Shown piece by piece: positions 44,938 to 56,150 of a DNA stretch of 64,000 bases. Location of the stretch: positions 248,001 through 312,000 of the forward strand of contig NZ_JAKZFT010000004.1 in assembly GCF_022808985.1 (NCBI RefSeq), given 5' to 3'. The notes under the pieces were generated by a model. That model saw only the letters and a program-made list of their open reading frames with translations, ran no database searches and was not told the DNA's origin. The stretch comes from Geotalea sp. SG265 (lineage in GTDB: Bacteria; Desulfobacterota; Desulfuromonadia; Geobacterales; Geobacteraceae). Position numbers and translations under genes: made by a program. Numbering within the stretch: position 1 is the stretch's first letter; each line of letters begins with the position of its first letter.

Positions 44938-45414
44938 TCAATCCAGAACAAAAGGAGAGGAAGCGACTTCCTCGTGGCGAATCTCATCCACCGGCTGTTT
45001 TTTGTTTTCCCCGGCGAAGAGCCTGTTGGGGGCATTGAAGACGATGCCGTTGTCGATGCCAACGTTCTTGTAGGCATGCACCACCCCCGGCGGCACCGTC
45101 ACCATCATCGGCACGTCCTGCCCTGCGAAAATGACCTGCTTGATGCCGCTGGTGGGGGAGTCGGTACGGTTGTCCCACAGGTAGATCTTGAAATTGGACG
45201 GACCGATGAAGCAGAAGTAGTCGGTCTGGTCCACATGCTCGTGGGGACCCCGGGCCACTCCCGGCTGGGTCATGGAAATATATGCCATCACCGGCATCAC
45301 CCCTTCCGCAACCTCATCGGACCGGAACAGTTCGGCAAGCCAGCCCCGTTCGTCGAGATATTTCGTCAGCGGCCTTGCCAGCACGTCATGAATCTTGCCC
45401 TTTTTGAATTCCAT
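44938..45414 (-). CDS. RmlC-like cupin, dTDP-sugar 3,5-epimerase family
   Basis: This 158-residue cupin resembles dTDP-4-dehydrorhamnose 3,5-epimerase: LDERGWLAELFRSDE near the start and GPHEHVDQTDYF, where RmlC usually has RGLHYQ. It is shorter than classic RmlC (about 180 residues). GVVHAYKNVG fits the family. It may epimerise a dTDP-keto sugar at one or two positions; QdtA/FdtA-type keto-isomerases are an alternative. The frame extends far upstream, but the ATG at 45414 has a GGGAG ribosome site and directly follows rmlA. No rmlB or rmlD gene is present nearby. Confidence 0.75.
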   Translation of the reverse strand: MEFKKGKIHDVLARPLTKYLDERGWLAELFRSDEVAEGVMPVMAYISMTQPGVARGPHEHVDQTDYFCFIGPSNFKIYLWDNRTDSPTSGIKQVIFAGQDVPMMVTVPPGVVHAYKNVGIDNGIVFNAPNRLFAGENKKQPVDEIRHEEVASSPFVLD

Positions 45415-45415
45415 G

Positions 45416-46309
45416 TCATTTGCTCCCACACAAATTAGTCTCGTTGTATACATGCTGCAGATAATCGCGATAAGTGGATTTAGGCGTGTTGGCGATGGCC
45501 TCCGCCATCCCCTTGCAATCAATGAAACCAAGCCGGAGGGCGATCTCCTCCAGGCAGGCGATCTTCAGCCCCTGGCGCATTTCCAGGGTACCTATAAAAT
45601 GGCTGGCCTCCAGGAGACTCTGATGGGTTCCGGTGTCCAGCCAGGCGATGCCGCGCCCCAGTTTCTCCACCTGCAGTTCCCCCCGGCGCAGGTATTCCAG
45701 GTTCACATCGGTAATCTCCAGTTCCCCCCGGGCGGAGGGTTTCATGTTTTTGGCTATCTCGACCACCTTGCCGTCATAAAGGTACAGGCCTGGCACGGCA
45801 TAGTTGGTCTTGGGCCGCGCCGGCTTCTCTTCAATGCTTACCGCCTTTCCCTGGCTATCGAACTCGACCACACCATAGCGTTCCGGGTCCTGCACGTAAT
45901 AGCCGAAGATCTTCGCTCCGCTGCGAAATTCGGCGACGGCCCGGTCGAGCCCCATTTTGCCGTAGAAAATGTTATCCCCCAGGATAAGGCAGACCGGATC
46001 GGTGCCGATGAATCGCTCACCGATGATGAAGGCCTGGGCGATTCCCTTCGGCTCGGGCTGCACCTCGTAGGAGAGGCGAATGCCCCAGCGTGAACCATCC
46101 CCCAGCAAATCCCTGAAGCGGGGCGTGTCGTGAGGGGTGGAGATGATGAGAATGTCGTTGATCCCGGCCATCATCAGCGTGGCAAGGGGATAGTAGATCA
46201 TCGGCTTGTCGTAGACCGGCTGCAGCTGTTTGCTTGCCACCAGCGTCAAAGGATACAGCCTGCTTCCCGCTCCACCGGCCAAGAGAATCCCTTTTTTGAT
46301 CCCTTTCAT
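45416..46309 (-). CDS. rfbA: Glucose-1-phosphate thymidylyltransferase RmlA
   Basis: This 297-residue enzyme makes dTDP-glucose from dTTP and glucose-1-phosphate, starting dTDP-rhamnose and related sugars. The nucleotide-binding loop [16 protein letters not shown] and [17 protein letters not shown] are diagnostic, with [13 protein letters not shown] and WLDTGTH further on. Length is normal. The ATG at 46309 is preceded by GGAAGGGG. A promoter is visible at 46352-46381. The downstream epimerase-like cupin is the natural partner. Confidence 0.96.
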   Translation of the reverse strand: MKGIKKGILLAGGAGSRLYPLTLVASKQLQPVYDKPMIYYPLATLMMAGINDILIISTPHDTPRFRDLLGDGSRWGIRLSYEVQPEPKGIAQAFIIGERFIGTDPVCLILGDNIFYGKMGLDRAVAEFRSGAKIFGYYVQDPERYGVVEFDSQGKAVSIEEKPARPKTNYAVPGLYLYDGKVVEIAKNMKPSARGELEITDVNLEYLRRGELQVEKLGRGIAWLDTGTHQSLLEASHFIGTLEMRQGLKIACLEEIALRLGFIDCKGMAEAIANTPKSTYRDYLQHVYNETNLCGSK

Positions 46310-46351
46310 AGCACCCCTTCCGTCACATGCAACAATATTAAAATCCTTATA

Positions 46352-46381
46352 TTCTTAGCATACTGGGAGAAAGATCGTCAA
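46352..46381 (-). promoter_or_regulatory. Sigma-70-type promoter upstream of rfbA
   Basis: On the minus strand TTGACG (46376-46381) and TAAGAA (46352-46357) are 18 bp apart, in the 75-bp gap between gmhB and rfbA. It could drive rfbA, the epimerase and possibly mreC onward. Confidence 0.5.
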
Positions 46382-46384
46382 ACA

Positions 46385-46978
46385 CTAATCATTTCCGGCA
46401 CGGGTCCCGTCCCCGCTGACAATGGCTTGTCCGGCAGCCCAAAGGTCATCGAAGACTGCCACATCCGGCGGCAGGAACTGCTCCTCGCTACTGCCGTAGC
46501 CTGTCCTGACCAGAAGGGAACGGCATCCGGCGGCACGTCCCGCTTCCACGTCGGCCATCTTGTCCCCGATCATGAAGGAGGCGGCAAGATCGATGGACAG
46601 GTCTGCAGCAGCCTGCAAAAGCATGCCGGGCAACGGTTTGCGGCAGGCACATTCCCTGCGGTAATCTCCCGTACCGTGGTCCGGGTGGTGTGGGCAAAAG
46701 TACCAGGCGTCGATTCGCGCCCCTGCCCTGGTCAGCTCCTGTTCCATGTGGCGATGCAACGCTTCCAGTTGCAGCTCGTCATAGTAGCCCCTGCCGATAC
46801 CGGACTGATTGGTAACGACTACGACCAGGAACCCTGCATCATTCAGCAACCTGACAGCTTCTGCCGCGTTGGGGATCAGCCGGCAGTCATGGATCCGGTA
46901 CAGATATTCCTTCTCCACATTAATGGTGCCGTCACGGTCGAGGAAAACCGCCCGCTTCGTTTCCGTCATCCCGGTCAC
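46385..46978 (-). CDS. gmhB: D-glycero-D-manno-heptose 1,7-bisphosphate 7-phosphatase
   Basis: This 197-residue HAD phosphatase removes the 7-phosphate in ADP-heptose synthesis for LPS core. Motif I is [15 protein letters not shown]; the diagnostic zinc loop is [21 protein letters not shown], with C and H ligands. [12 protein letters not shown] is motif IV. The GTG at 46978 overlaps the gmhA stop (GTGA); the ATG at 46969 is an equally possible start. Together with gmhA it supplies heptose for the outer-membrane LPS. Confidence 0.93.
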   Translation of the reverse strand: MTGMTETKRAVFLDRDGTINVEKEYLYRIHDCRLIPNAAEAVRLLNDAGFLVVVVTNQSGIGRGYYDELQLEALHRHMEQELTRAGARIDAWYFCPHHPDHGTGDYRRECACRKPLPGMLLQAAADLSIDLAASFMIGDKMADVEAGRAAGCRSLLVRTGYGSSEEQFLPPDVAVFDDLWAAGQAIVSGDGTRAGND

Positions 46979-47562
46979 GACTTGCCTGGCGCTCCGCTGA
47001 ACAACCGCTTCTCCAGAAGGTCACAGAGGATATGTATGATGGTGATGTGCCCTTCCTGGATGCGCGGGGTGTCGTCGCAAGGGACCGTCAAGGGAACATC
47101 GACGATTCCGGCAATGGTCCCCCCGTCCTTTCCCAAGAGGCCGATGGTCCGACATCCCCTTTCGTCGGCAAGGAGGAGTGCCTTGTGCACGTTCTTGGAA
47201 CTGCCGCTCGTGGAAATTCCCACCACCACATCCCCCGGTCTGGCAAGAGCTCCCACCTGACGGGTGAAGATATCTTCGAATCCATAGTCGTTGCCGACGG
47301 CTGTGAGAATGGATGTATCGGTGGTAAGGGCAATTGCGGGAAGACCCTGGCGCTCCATCTTAAAGCGTCCCACCAGTTCAGCCACAAAGTGCTGGGCATC
47401 TGCAGCGGAGCCGCCGTTTCCCATAACCAGAAGCTTCTTGCCGTTGCTCAGGGCATCGGAGAGCAGCTCGACCACCGCCGCGATCTTCGGCGACAGTTCC
47501 TGACCGATGGAATCCATTACCCTTTGATGGGACTGTATCTGGACCTTGATCTCTTCAATCAT
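46975..47562 (-). CDS. gmhA: Phosphoheptose isomerase (sedoheptulose 7-phosphate isomerase)
   Basis: This 195-residue SIS-domain enzyme converts sedoheptulose-7-phosphate to glycero-manno-heptose-7-phosphate, the first step to LPS heptose. Family features are the long N-terminal helix, [20 protein letters not shown] (about 51-70), [17 protein letters not shown] and [15 protein letters not shown]. The ATG at 47562 overlaps the GT2 gene end by 8 nt and its stop overlaps gmhB, so the three are coupled. Confidence 0.95.
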   Translation of the reverse strand: MIEEIKVQIQSHQRVMDSIGQELSPKIAAVVELLSDALSNGKKLLVMGNGGSAADAQHFVAELVGRFKMERQGLPAIALTTDTSILTAVGNDYGFEDIFTRQVGALARPGDVVVGISTSGSSKNVHKALLLADERGCRTIGLLGKDGGTIAGIVDVPLTVPCDDTPRIQEGHITIIHILCDLLEKRLFSGAPGKS

Positions 47563-48586
47563 CGCATCTCCTTATCCTGGTCTCAAGTTCAGCAAAGGGA
47601 AGCAAGGGTGCATCCCCCTTGTAGCTCATGCCGTCTATCCCGGCCACCACGATTGTTTCCGGAGCCGCCGCGACTATCCGTGATGCGGCTTTGCTCATGG
47701 TTCCGGCGGTATGGAAAAAGGGCATGACGTGAATGACGATGTTTTCATGCAGACTGCAGTGGCCGGACTTAATCAGCTCCTTGTAGAGACGTGAAGGCAC
47801 AAGGATTTGAAAGAGGGAGCCACTACGTGCAGCCGGCAAAAGGACCTCGATCCGGGAACGGACCACGGCAGGGTCGGCACCATCTGGCATCAGCAGACAG
47901 TAAGAAGAGTCCTGCCCCCACCTGCGCCTGAACTCGGCGATGGTCCTCTGCAGATTTTCCCGGCGTCTTGTTTCGGAGCCCAGTTGCACGTCCTCCTCGT
48001 AGAGGACTTCCGAACCCGGTAAAAGGAAAGTCAGAAAGCCTGCCCTGCAGGCCCTGCGTGAATAATCCCGGAGGCACCAGCCCCCGCCGTCCATCTCCTC
48101 GTCGAACCCGCCGACGGCATCGTAGAGGCTCTTTCTGATGAGCATGGCGGCAAAGGAGCCTTGGGACACCTCACAGGGGCTACCCGGTTTTTCCTTGACC
48201 TTCCCCTTGCCCTTCAATACCAGGCGAGGCACGATCAGGCCGGCATCCTTCCGTTGCCCGGCAAAAGCGAGCAGGGGGTCGAGCCATCCCGGACTCACTA
48301 TAGAGGTGTTTTTGACAATAAGGAGAAATTCCGCCTCCCCTTTCTCCAATCCCCGGTTCAGTGCCTTTACCAGCCCCTGATTCACATCGTTCCGCAAGAG
48401 AAAAGCCCGCTCCTCGAGCCCCTCGGAAAATTCCTGCAGCAGCTTTTCCGTCTCGCGATCGCTGCCGTTATCGACCATCACCAGTCGTGCATCGGGGGAA
48501 TAGTTGATAAGGTTAACGAGGCAGTTCCGTGTCTCTATGGGCCTGTTCCATACAGGCACAATGATGTCGATTGCAGCATGCTTCAT
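47555..48586 (-). CDS. Family 2 glycosyltransferase
   Basis: This 343-residue protein has a GT-A fold: [14 protein letters not shown] at the start, [15 protein letters not shown] for nucleotide-sugar binding and [21 protein letters not shown], an acceptor/catalytic ED-like region. The last third (about 240-343) is less conserved and may form a separate domain. No membrane segment is visible, so it likely works at the cytoplasmic face. Its place between mreB and gmhA suggests LPS core or another envelope glycan, but donor and acceptor are unknown. Confidence 0.85.
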   Translation of the reverse strand: MKHAAIDIIVPVWNRPIETRNCLVNLINYSPDARLVMVDNGSDRETEKLLQEFSEGLEERAFLLRNDVNQGLVKALNRGLEKGEAEFLLIVKNTSIVSPGWLDPLLAFAGQRKDAGLIVPRLVLKGKGKVKEKPGSPCEVSQGSFAAMLIRKSLYDAVGGFDEEMDGGGWCLRDYSRRACRAGFLTFLLPGSEVLYEEDVQLGSETRRRENLQRTIAEFRRRWGQDSSYCLLMPDGADPAVVRSRIEVLLPAARSGSLFQILVPSRLYKELIKSGHCSLHENIVIHVMPFFHTAGTMSKAASRIVAAAPETIVVAGIDGMSYKGDAPLLPFAELETRIRRCDD

Positions 48587-48657
48587 GGCAGTTCCGGGAA
48601 TTTCCGAGGTAAAGGTTGGACATTATCGGGCAGGATACGGGATGTCGATCGGGGAAA

Positions 48658-48681
48658 GGCAGGGGGAATCACCCCCCTGCC
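48658..48681 (-). terminator. Hairpin after mreB
   Basis: On the minus strand a 9-bp perfect stem GGCAGGGGG / CCCCCTGCC with a 6-nt loop is followed by only TTT-CCCC. It lies 17 bp after the mreB stop. The weak T tract suggests partial termination, lowering expression of the sugar genes relative to mreB. Confidence 0.6.
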
Positions 48682-48697
48682 AGTGCCTTGTGCTTCG

Positions 48698-50041
<1,344 letters not shown>

Positions 50042-51622
50042 ATGCTCGGCATAATGAGAAAGTACAAACAATCAATCCTAATCAAGATTGTTTTCTGCAT
50101 CATCGTCCTGTCCTTCGTCGGCACCATCTTTCTCGTCTGGGGAAGAGGCGACAAGGAAACCGGTGGAGACTTCGCCGCTAAAGTGAATGGGACAAAGATA
50201 TCGTTCGACGACTACCAGAAAAGTTATTACCGCCTGAAGAATCTTTATGAGCAAATCTACGGGAAATCCATGACCCCGGAGATGGAAAAACAGCTGGGCA
50301 TCCGCAAGATGGCCCTGGATACGCTCATCGACAACGCCCTGATCGTCAAGGAGGCGAAGCGGATGGGGCTGGATGTGAACCGGGACGAAATCGCCAACGA
50401 GATTGCCAAGATACCCTCCTTCCAAAAAGACGGTGTCTTTAACTTCGACCAGTATACCCAACTGCTCAGGGCGAACCGGATGACCCCGGCACAGTTCGAG
50501 GAGGCCCAGGAGCAGGACATCCTGGTGAAGAAAGCCCGGGAAAAGGTCAAGGAGCGCGCCACGGTCAGCGACCAGGATTTGCAGCAGGCCTTCAGGAAAC
50601 AGAACGACAAGGTGGATTTTGCATTCGTCTCTTTTTCCCCTGCTGACGTCAGGAGCGAGGTGAAGGTAACCGATCAGGATCTGACCAGCTATCTGCAGGG
50701 GCACCAGGAAGAATTCAAGACACCCGAAAAGGTTAGTATTGCCTACGCGATTGTCACGCCTGCCCAGTTTTCCTCCAAGGTGACGGTAAGCGATGAGGAG
50801 GCGGAAACCTACTACCGGAAAAACATCGACCGCTACCAGGGCAAAGGAGGCATCCTTCCCTTCGCCGAGGTGAAGGACCGCGCCAAGGCGGACGCTGCCA
50901 AGCAGAAAGGGGCCAGGGAAGCCTACGAAAAGGCCGCTGATGCGGTCAATAAAAACCTCAAGACCTCCGACATCAAAGCCGCTGCCGCCAGCCTCGGGGT
51001 AACGGTAAACGAGACGCCGCTTTTCACGGCGAATACACCTCCTGCCGCCCTTGCCGATGAAGGAGAAGTCATAAAAAAGGCGCTCTTCCTCAAGCAGGGA
51101 GAGTTGGGGGGGCCAGTGGAAACCGCCAAAGGGATTTACCTCCTCAAGGTCATCGACAAAAAACCTGCTGCCGTTCCTCCGCTGGCAGAAATCAAAGGGC
51201 GGCTGACCCAGAAGGTGACGGATGAAAAGGCCCGGGAACTGGCGAAAAAGAGAGCCGATGAAGCGCTGGCCCAACTGGCAAAAAGTACCGGCTCCGTAAA
51301 AACCCAGGAGACAGGTCTCTTCGCCTATGCCGCCAACGGTACCATCCCCCGCATCGGCACCGCTCCCGAACTTATGGAGGCGGCCTTCAGCCTGACCACC
51401 GCTGCCCCGACACCGAAAACAACCTTCAAAGTTGGGGATCGCTGGTATGCGGTGAAACTCAAGCAGCGCATCGAGCTCAACGCCGCAGATTTCCAGAAGA
51501 ACAAGGAACAGATCAGACAGACCCTGCTGCCGAAAAAGCAACAGGAGGTCCTGGAGAAGTGGTTGAAAGACCTGAAGGCCAAGGCCAAAATTCAAATCAA
51601 TCCAACCATACTTGCAGACTAG
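50042..51622 (+). CDS. PpiD-like periplasmic chaperone (SurA-N domain)
   Basis: This 526-residue protein has one N-terminal membrane anchor (about 12-33), then a SurA_N-type helical domain (FAAKVNGTKISFDDYQKSYY through about 180). The region where a parvulin PPIase domain is expected (about 225-385) keeps only its final part, LKQGELGGPVETAKGIYLLKV, and lacks a clear HILV-type start, so isomerase activity is doubtful. PpiD assists folding of proteins emerging from SecYEG. The ATG at 50042 has AAAAGGAG upstream. It is followed by purC on the same strand after 23 bp. Confidence 0.85.
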   Translation: MLGIMRKYKQSILIKIVFCIIVLSFVGTIFLVWGRGDKETGGDFAAKVNGTKISFDDYQKSYYRLKNLYEQIYGKSMTPEMEKQLGIRKMALDTLIDNALIVKEAKRMGLDVNRDEIANEIAKIPSFQKDGVFNFDQYTQLLRANRMTPAQFEEAQEQDILVKKAREKVKERATVSDQDLQQAFRKQNDKVDFAFVSFSPADVRSEVKVTDQDLTSYLQGHQEEFKTPEKVSIAYAIVTPAQFSSKVTVSDEEAETYYRKNIDRYQGKGGILPFAEVKDRAKADAAKQKGAREAYEKAADAVNKNLKTSDIKAAAASLGVTVNETPLFTANTPPAALADEGEVIKKALFLKQGELGGPVETAKGIYLLKVIDKKPAAVPPLAEIKGRLTQKVTDEKARELAKKRADEALAQLAKSTGSVKTQETGLFAYAANGTIPRIGTAPELMEAAFSLTTAAPTPKTTFKVGDRWYAVKLKQRIELNAADFQKNKEQIRQTLLPKKQQEVLEKWLKDLKAKAKIQINPTILAD

Positions 51623-51645
51623 CTATTTGAAAAGGAGTTCACGGC

Positions 51646-52536
51646 ATGTCCAAACTTGTTTTGACCACAGACTTTCCCGACCTGAAACTTGCAGCACGGG
51701 GGAAGGTGCGCGATATCTACGATCTGGGGGAGACTCTCCTCATCGTCACCACCGACCGCATTTCCGCCTTCGACGTCATCATGAACGAGGGGATTCCCGA
51801 AAAAGGATTCGTTCTTACCCAGATTTCCGCCTTCTGGTTCCGACAGATGGAGAACATCATCAAGAACCACATCATTTCGACGGAAGTGAAGGATTTCCCT
51901 GCTACCTGCCAGAAATATGCAGACATTCTGGAAGGGCGTTCCATGCTGGTGAAAAAGGCAAAGCCACTGCCCGCCGAATGTATCGTCCGCGGCTATATCT
52001 CCGGCTCCGGCTGGAAGGACTACAAGGCCACCGGCTCCGTCTGCAGCATCAAGCTGCCGGAAGGATTGAAGGAGTCGGGCCGGCTGCCCCAGCCGATCTT
52101 CACCCCCTCCACCAAGGCGGAACTCGGCACCCACGATGAAAACATCTCCTTCGAAAAGATGGTGGAGCTTTGCGGCAAAGAAACCGCAGAAAAGGTCAGG
52201 GACGTAACCCTGAAGATCTACGAAAAAGCGCGAGACATCGCCGACGCCAAGGGGATCATCATTGCCGACACCAAGTTCGAGTATGGCATCTACGAAGGTG
52301 AGCTGATCATCATCGACGAGTGCATGACCCCCGATTCCAGCCGTTTCTGGCCGAAGGACGGCTACAAGCCCGGCGGACCGCAGCCCAGCTTCGACAAGCA
52401 GTTCCTGCGTGACTACCTGGAAACCCTGGACTGGAACAAAACAGCCCCAGCGCCCCCCCTGCCGGAGGAAATCATCAGGAAAACCGGCGAAAAATACATG
52501 GAGGCGCTGGTCAAGCTCACGGGAAAAGGTAAGTAA
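51646..52536 (+). CDS. purC: Phosphoribosylaminoimidazole-succinocarboxamide synthase (SAICAR synthase)
   Basis: This 296-residue enzyme joins CAIR and aspartate in purine synthesis. [12 protein letters not shown] and [20 protein letters not shown] open the protein; [16 protein letters not shown] and the [15 protein letters not shown] segment are family signatures. Length fits the long bacterial form. The ATG at 51646 is preceded by AAAAGGAG. A strong terminator follows. Confidence 0.97.
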   Translation: MSKLVLTTDFPDLKLAARGKVRDIYDLGETLLIVTTDRISAFDVIMNEGIPEKGFVLTQISAFWFRQMENIIKNHIISTEVKDFPATCQKYADILEGRSMLVKKAKPLPAECIVRGYISGSGWKDYKATGSVCSIKLPEGLKESGRLPQPIFTPSTKAELGTHDENISFEKMVELCGKETAEKVRDVTLKIYEKARDIADAKGIIIADTKFEYGIYEGELIIIDECMTPDSSRFWPKDGYKPGGPQPSFDKQFLRDYLETLDWNKTAPAPPLPEEIIRKTGEKYMEALVKLTGKGK

Positions 52537-52556
52537 GGAGATTGTGAAGCAATCTG

Positions 52557-52588
52557 AAGCCCCGGCCGGAAACGGTCGGGGCTTTTTT
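52557..52588 (+). terminator. Intrinsic terminator of purC
   Basis: Stem AGCCCCGGCC pairs with GGTCGGGGCT (one G-T pair) around GGAAAC, followed by six T residues. Confidence 0.92.
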
Positions 52589-52617
52589 AGGTTCGTCCGA
52601 GATCTTCGGAGAAAACC

Positions 52618-52788
52618 AAGGCAGTCGCGACGTCGTCCGTTAGCTCTGTCGCCACAGCTGCGGACCTTGCGGTGCCGCCCACCTAATGCCGTATGATGCT
52701 TAGACAGTTGACCCTCTTCGCTCCACATTCGGAGGGTGTCCGCTCGCCGCTGCGGCTCGTCGCTTACTCCCGGCGTCCCGACTGCCTT
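52618..52788 (-). repeat. Complete copy of the 170-nt covarying inverted-repeat element
   Basis: The ends are AAGGCAGTCGCGACG (52618-52632) and CGTCCCGACTGCCTT (52774-52788), inverted repeats matching at 14 of 15 positions. On the minus strand the internal blocks GGGAGTAAGCGAC, GGCGAGCGGACACC and GGCGACAGAGC align with the plus-strand copy at 34696, with nearly the same distances. The stem sequence differs but is compensated at four pairs. It occupies most of the 283-bp convergent region between purC and the thioredoxin-domain gene; no other feature is seen there. Confidence 0.8.
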
Positions 52789-52819
52789 TCCCGGAATACT
52801 CTAAAGAACTTTTTGTGTC

Positions 52820-54943
52820 TCACCGCCAAGCAAGCTCCGCCAGAAGCCTCTCCAGTTCGGCTACGGCAGTTACCGGCGGCAGGCAGGCTCCTCTGGCACA
52901 GACATGGGCCGCCGCCCCCCCTGCCGATGCCTTAAAGGTATCCCCTTCCCCCGTTCCGCCCACCCCGTGGCGTATCACAAGTCTTGGGAGAAAGCGCCTG
53001 TTGAGGGCTGCAAGCAGCGCCCTCATCTCCACCCCGTCCCGTGCGCCGGACAGGGTCACCTGGATAGGCTCCGCGAGCCCGTATGCATGGGCCATAAGCA
53101 GCTGCAGGTAACCGGCCGGCTGCTGCAGAGCCTTGCCGAGAAAGGCCTGCACCGTCCCTTCTCCCGCCGCTGTCAACACGTCGTCCCCCACCATCCTGCC
53201 CAGGCGCAGCAGATTCATGGCTGCAATGGAATTGCCGGACGGAATGGCCCCGTCATAGGCACTCTTCTGCCTGATCAGGACCTCCTCACCATCGATGCCG
53301 CTGTCGTAGAATCCCCCATCGGGTGAGGAAAAGAGCCGCAGCATGTCTTTCGTCAACAGCAGTGCCTGGGAGAGATAGTCCGGTCCCAGGGTGACTTGGT
53401 AAAGCTCAAGAAGCCCCCAGACGAAAAAGGCATAATCCTCCAGGAATCCCGGGATCTTTGCCTGCCCCCGGTGGTAACTCCGCAACAGGCGACCTTCCGG
53501 GGTCTGCAGATGTTTCAAGACGAAGGCAACGGTGCTCTCCGCACGGGCACGATAGCTTTCGTCTCCGGTTATGCCATAGCCCCTGGCCAGGGCCGCAATC
53601 ATCAGGCCGTTCCATGCAGTCAGCACCTTCGTGTCCCTAAGAGGCCTGACCCGCTTTTCCCTGACTGTGAGAAGCTTTGCCCGCCATTTTACCAGTTCTC
53701 CCTTCAATTCCCCGGCATCAAGCCCCTCCCGCACGGCGAACGCGGCAACAGATATCGGCAGGTGAAGAATGTTTCCCCCTTCGAAATTGCCCTTTTCCGT
53801 CAAATTGAAAAGCCGGCAGAAGAGCCGGGCAGCGTCTTTCCCCAAAACCTGCTCCACCTCGGCCTGCGTCCAGAGATAGAATTTCCCCTCCTGCCCCTCC
53901 GTATCCGCATCCTGGGCCGAACAAAACCCACCTTCGGAGCCGTTCATTTCCACAAGGGTATAGTTCAACAGCTCCCGCACCACTTCCCGGTATGGTTCCG
54001 AGCCGGTCGCCTGGAACCCTTCGGCAAAGGCAATTGTTACCAGGGCTTGGTCGTAGAGCATCTTCTCGAAGTGGGGCACCAACCACTGCCGGTCCACGGC
54101 ATACCGGTGGATGCCGAAACCGATTTGGTCGTAAATGCCCCCCTGGCGCATCATGGTCAGCGTGTGCCCTGTCATCTGCAGCGCCTCTGATTGCCCTCCC
54201 TTCCAGCAGCGCAGCAGGAAGGAAAGGTAGTGGGGCATGGGAAATTTCGGTGCCTGGCCAAAACCGCCCCACTCCTGATCATACAAATCAACCAGCTGAC
54301 GGTAAGCCGCCTCTTCCAGCTCCGGCCCGGCTTCGACGCGCTCCGACTTATTCAGGCGCTCCAAAGAAGCAATGATGGTCCTGCAGGTCTCCTCCACCTT
54401 ATCCCGCTCCCCCCGCCAGAACTGCATGATCCGGTCCAGCAGCTCGATAATGCCTGGCATCCCCATTCGCCGGACCTTGGGCAGGTAAGTGGCGGCAAAG
54501 AATGGCTTCCTGTCCGGGGTCATGATGATGTTCAGCGGCCAGCCGCCGCTTCCGGACAACATCTGGGCCACCGCCATGTACTGGTCGTCTATGTCCGGCC
54601 GCTCCTCCCGATCGACCTTGATGGCGACAAAGGATGCATTGAGCACCGCCGCCACATCCCGGTCCTCAAAAGATTCGCGGGCCATGACGTGGCACCAGTG
54701 GCAGGTGGCATAGCCGATGGAAAGAAAAACTGGCTTGTCCTCAGCCTCTGCCCGGGCAAAGGCCTCTTCTCCCCATGGGTACCAGTCCACCGGGTTGGTG
54801 GCATGCTGCAAGAGATATGGACTGTCGGTAAAGATGAGCCGGTTGAACTCGGCGCCGCCATCGACAGGAATGCGGCTTTTATCCAGGGATGCCAGTTGAC
54901 GCACCAGTTCGTTCTCGTCCCGATAATGCTCCGAGATGGCCAT
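52820..54943 (-). CDS. DUF255 thioredoxin-domain protein (YyaL/SPATA20 family)
   Basis: This 707-residue protein starts with a thioredoxin-like domain (about 40-200) with [13 protein letters not shown] and a CHWC motif in [18 protein letters not shown] (quoted as the family block), followed by an (alpha/alpha)6-barrel region like N-acylglucosamine epimerases (about 250-690). The family is widespread and its function is unsettled; redox or sugar-related activity is possible. The ATG at 54943 follows GGAGCGATTT; two upstream ATGs in the same frame have no ribosome site. It converges on purC across the structured repeat. Confidence 0.88.
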   Translation of the reverse strand: MAISEHYRDENELVRQLASLDKSRIPVDGGAEFNRLIFTDSPYLLQHATNPVDWYPWGEEAFARAEAEDKPVFLSIGYATCHWCHVMARESFEDRDVAAVLNASFVAIKVDREERPDIDDQYMAVAQMLSGSGGWPLNIIMTPDRKPFFAATYLPKVRRMGMPGIIELLDRIMQFWRGERDKVEETCRTIIASLERLNKSERVEAGPELEEAAYRQLVDLYDQEWGGFGQAPKFPMPHYLSFLLRCWKGGQSEALQMTGHTLTMMRQGGIYDQIGFGIHRYAVDRQWLVPHFEKMLYDQALVTIAFAEGFQATGSEPYREVVRELLNYTLVEMNGSEGGFCSAQDADTEGQEGKFYLWTQAEVEQVLGKDAARLFCRLFNLTEKGNFEGGNILHLPISVAAFAVREGLDAGELKGELVKWRAKLLTVREKRVRPLRDTKVLTAWNGLMIAALARGYGITGDESYRARAESTVAFVLKHLQTPEGRLLRSYHRGQAKIPGFLEDYAFFVWGLLELYQVTLGPDYLSQALLLTKDMLRLFSSPDGGFYDSGIDGEEVLIRQKSAYDGAIPSGNSIAAMNLLRLGRMVGDDVLTAAGEGTVQAFLGKALQQPAGYLQLLMAHAYGLAEPIQVTLSGARDGVEMRALLAALNRRFLPRLVIRHGVGGTGEGDTFKASAGGAAAHVCARGACLPPVTAVAELERLLAELAWR

Positions 54944-55045
54944 AAATCGCTCCATGAACACCGTTGCGGATTTTTTGTTTTTAGATTATTGTACCACCTC
55001 CCCGATGGATCCGTCGTCGGCCACAACATCTCTGGAGTACCAATC

Positions 55046-55711
55046 ATGCCTATCCTGCTCATTGCGTTGATCCTGGCGCTCGTCTCCGCACCATCCCTGG
55101 CAACTGAACTTGCCGTCGGCAAATTCAGCACCGATGACCTGGGAGGGTGGACGGAGAAACCTTTCCGGGGGAAGACCCTCTATTCCCTGACCAAGGACGA
55201 AGGCAAAAGCGTCCTCATGGCCCACAGCCTCAAGGCCGGGTCCGGGCTGATAAAGAAGCTTTCTGTCGACACCAGAAAATTTCCGATCCTGCGCTGGTCG
55301 TGGAAGATCGATCACACCTTGCAGAAGGAAGATATCAAGACGAAAAAAGGGGATGATTTTGCGGCCAGAGTTTATGTTATTTTCCCTCGGACCTTCTTTT
55401 GGCGGATGCGGGCCATCAATTACGTCTGGTCAGCGAAGATGGCCAAGGAATCCTTCGCACCCAGCCCCTACACCTCCAACTCGGTGATTATTGCCGTTGA
55501 ATCTGGGGATGAAAGCGTCAAGAAATGGGTCAGCGAAGAGCGAAACATTTATGATGACTACCGGAAGGTCTTCGGTGAAGAGCCGCCCCTTCTGGGGGGG
55601 GTGGCAATAATGACCGACACCGACGATACCCAGGATGAAGCGACTGCTTACTACGGGGATATTTTTCTGGTGGGGAAACCACAGGGCGCACCGGAAAAAG
55701 TGCGCCCCTAA
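55046..55711 (+). CDS. DUF3047-family exported protein
   Basis: This 221-residue protein has a signal peptide (about 1-19, MPILLIALILALVSAPSLA) and a DUF3047 domain with GDDFAARVYVIFPR, INYVWSAKM and the MTDTDDTQDEATAYYGDIF ending that is strongly conserved in this family. Function is unknown; a carbohydrate-binding-like beta-sandwich is often predicted. The frame is open far upstream, antisense to the DUF255 gene, but only the ATG at 55046 has a ribosome site (TGGAG) and leads directly into the signal peptide. Confidence 0.85.
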   Translation: MPILLIALILALVSAPSLATELAVGKFSTDDLGGWTEKPFRGKTLYSLTKDEGKSVLMAHSLKAGSGLIKKLSVDTRKFPILRWSWKIDHTLQKEDIKTKKGDDFAARVYVIFPRTFFWRMRAINYVWSAKMAKESFAPSPYTSNSVIIAVESGDESVKKWVSEERNIYDDYRKVFGEEPPLLGGVAIMTDTDDTQDEATAYYGDIFLVGKPQGAPEKVRP

Positions 55712-55724
55712 AACATGAATCCTG

Positions 55725-56072
55725 CTAGCCTATAATTTTTGACAGCCGGCTTCGCTGTTTCTCCAGCCGCTGCTGTCCCTCTTCCAGGACCTTCAGCAGC
55801 TCTTTCTTCGTCTGGTGCGCCATGTCCGGTGCCTTGTCGAGGATTTCCTCGGCCTTGTCGCCGACCGTTTCCACCACATCCGATACATGGGCGGAAAACT
55901 CATCCACAATACCTTCCGCCTTCTGCCGGGCTTTTTTCACGTAGCGCGCCAGGTCCCGCCGGGTCCTCTTGCCCGATTGGGGGGCGAAAAGCAGCGCCGC
56001 TCCGGCCCCGATGATCCCCCCTGCAAGCAGCAACAGCGCCCCTACCAGTACATCGTTGTTGTTTTCTTCCAT
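55725..56072 (-). CDS. YtxH-domain membrane protein
   Basis: This 115-residue protein has one N-terminal hydrophobic segment (about 8-29, LLLLAGGIIGAGAALLFAPQSG) with the typical FAPQSGKRTR turn of YtxH proteins, then a long amphipathic, charged helix (about 35-112). Such proteins are often stress-induced and membrane-associated; a role cannot be assigned. The ATG at 56072 is preceded by GGGGGTG; a GTG two codons upstream is less likely. It converges with the DUF3047 gene. Confidence 0.82.
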   Translation of the reverse strand: MEENNNDVLVGALLLLAGGIIGAGAALLFAPQSGKRTRRDLARYVKKARQKAEGIVDEFSAHVSDVVETVGDKAEEILDKAPDMAHQTKKELLKVLEEGQQRLEKQRSRLSKIIG

Positions 56073-56150
56073 ATGCACACCCCCAGGTCGAATTTCAGAA
56101 GCTATTGTACCACGCCGCCGGGAAAATCCCAGCTCCCGCGCTACTTTTCC

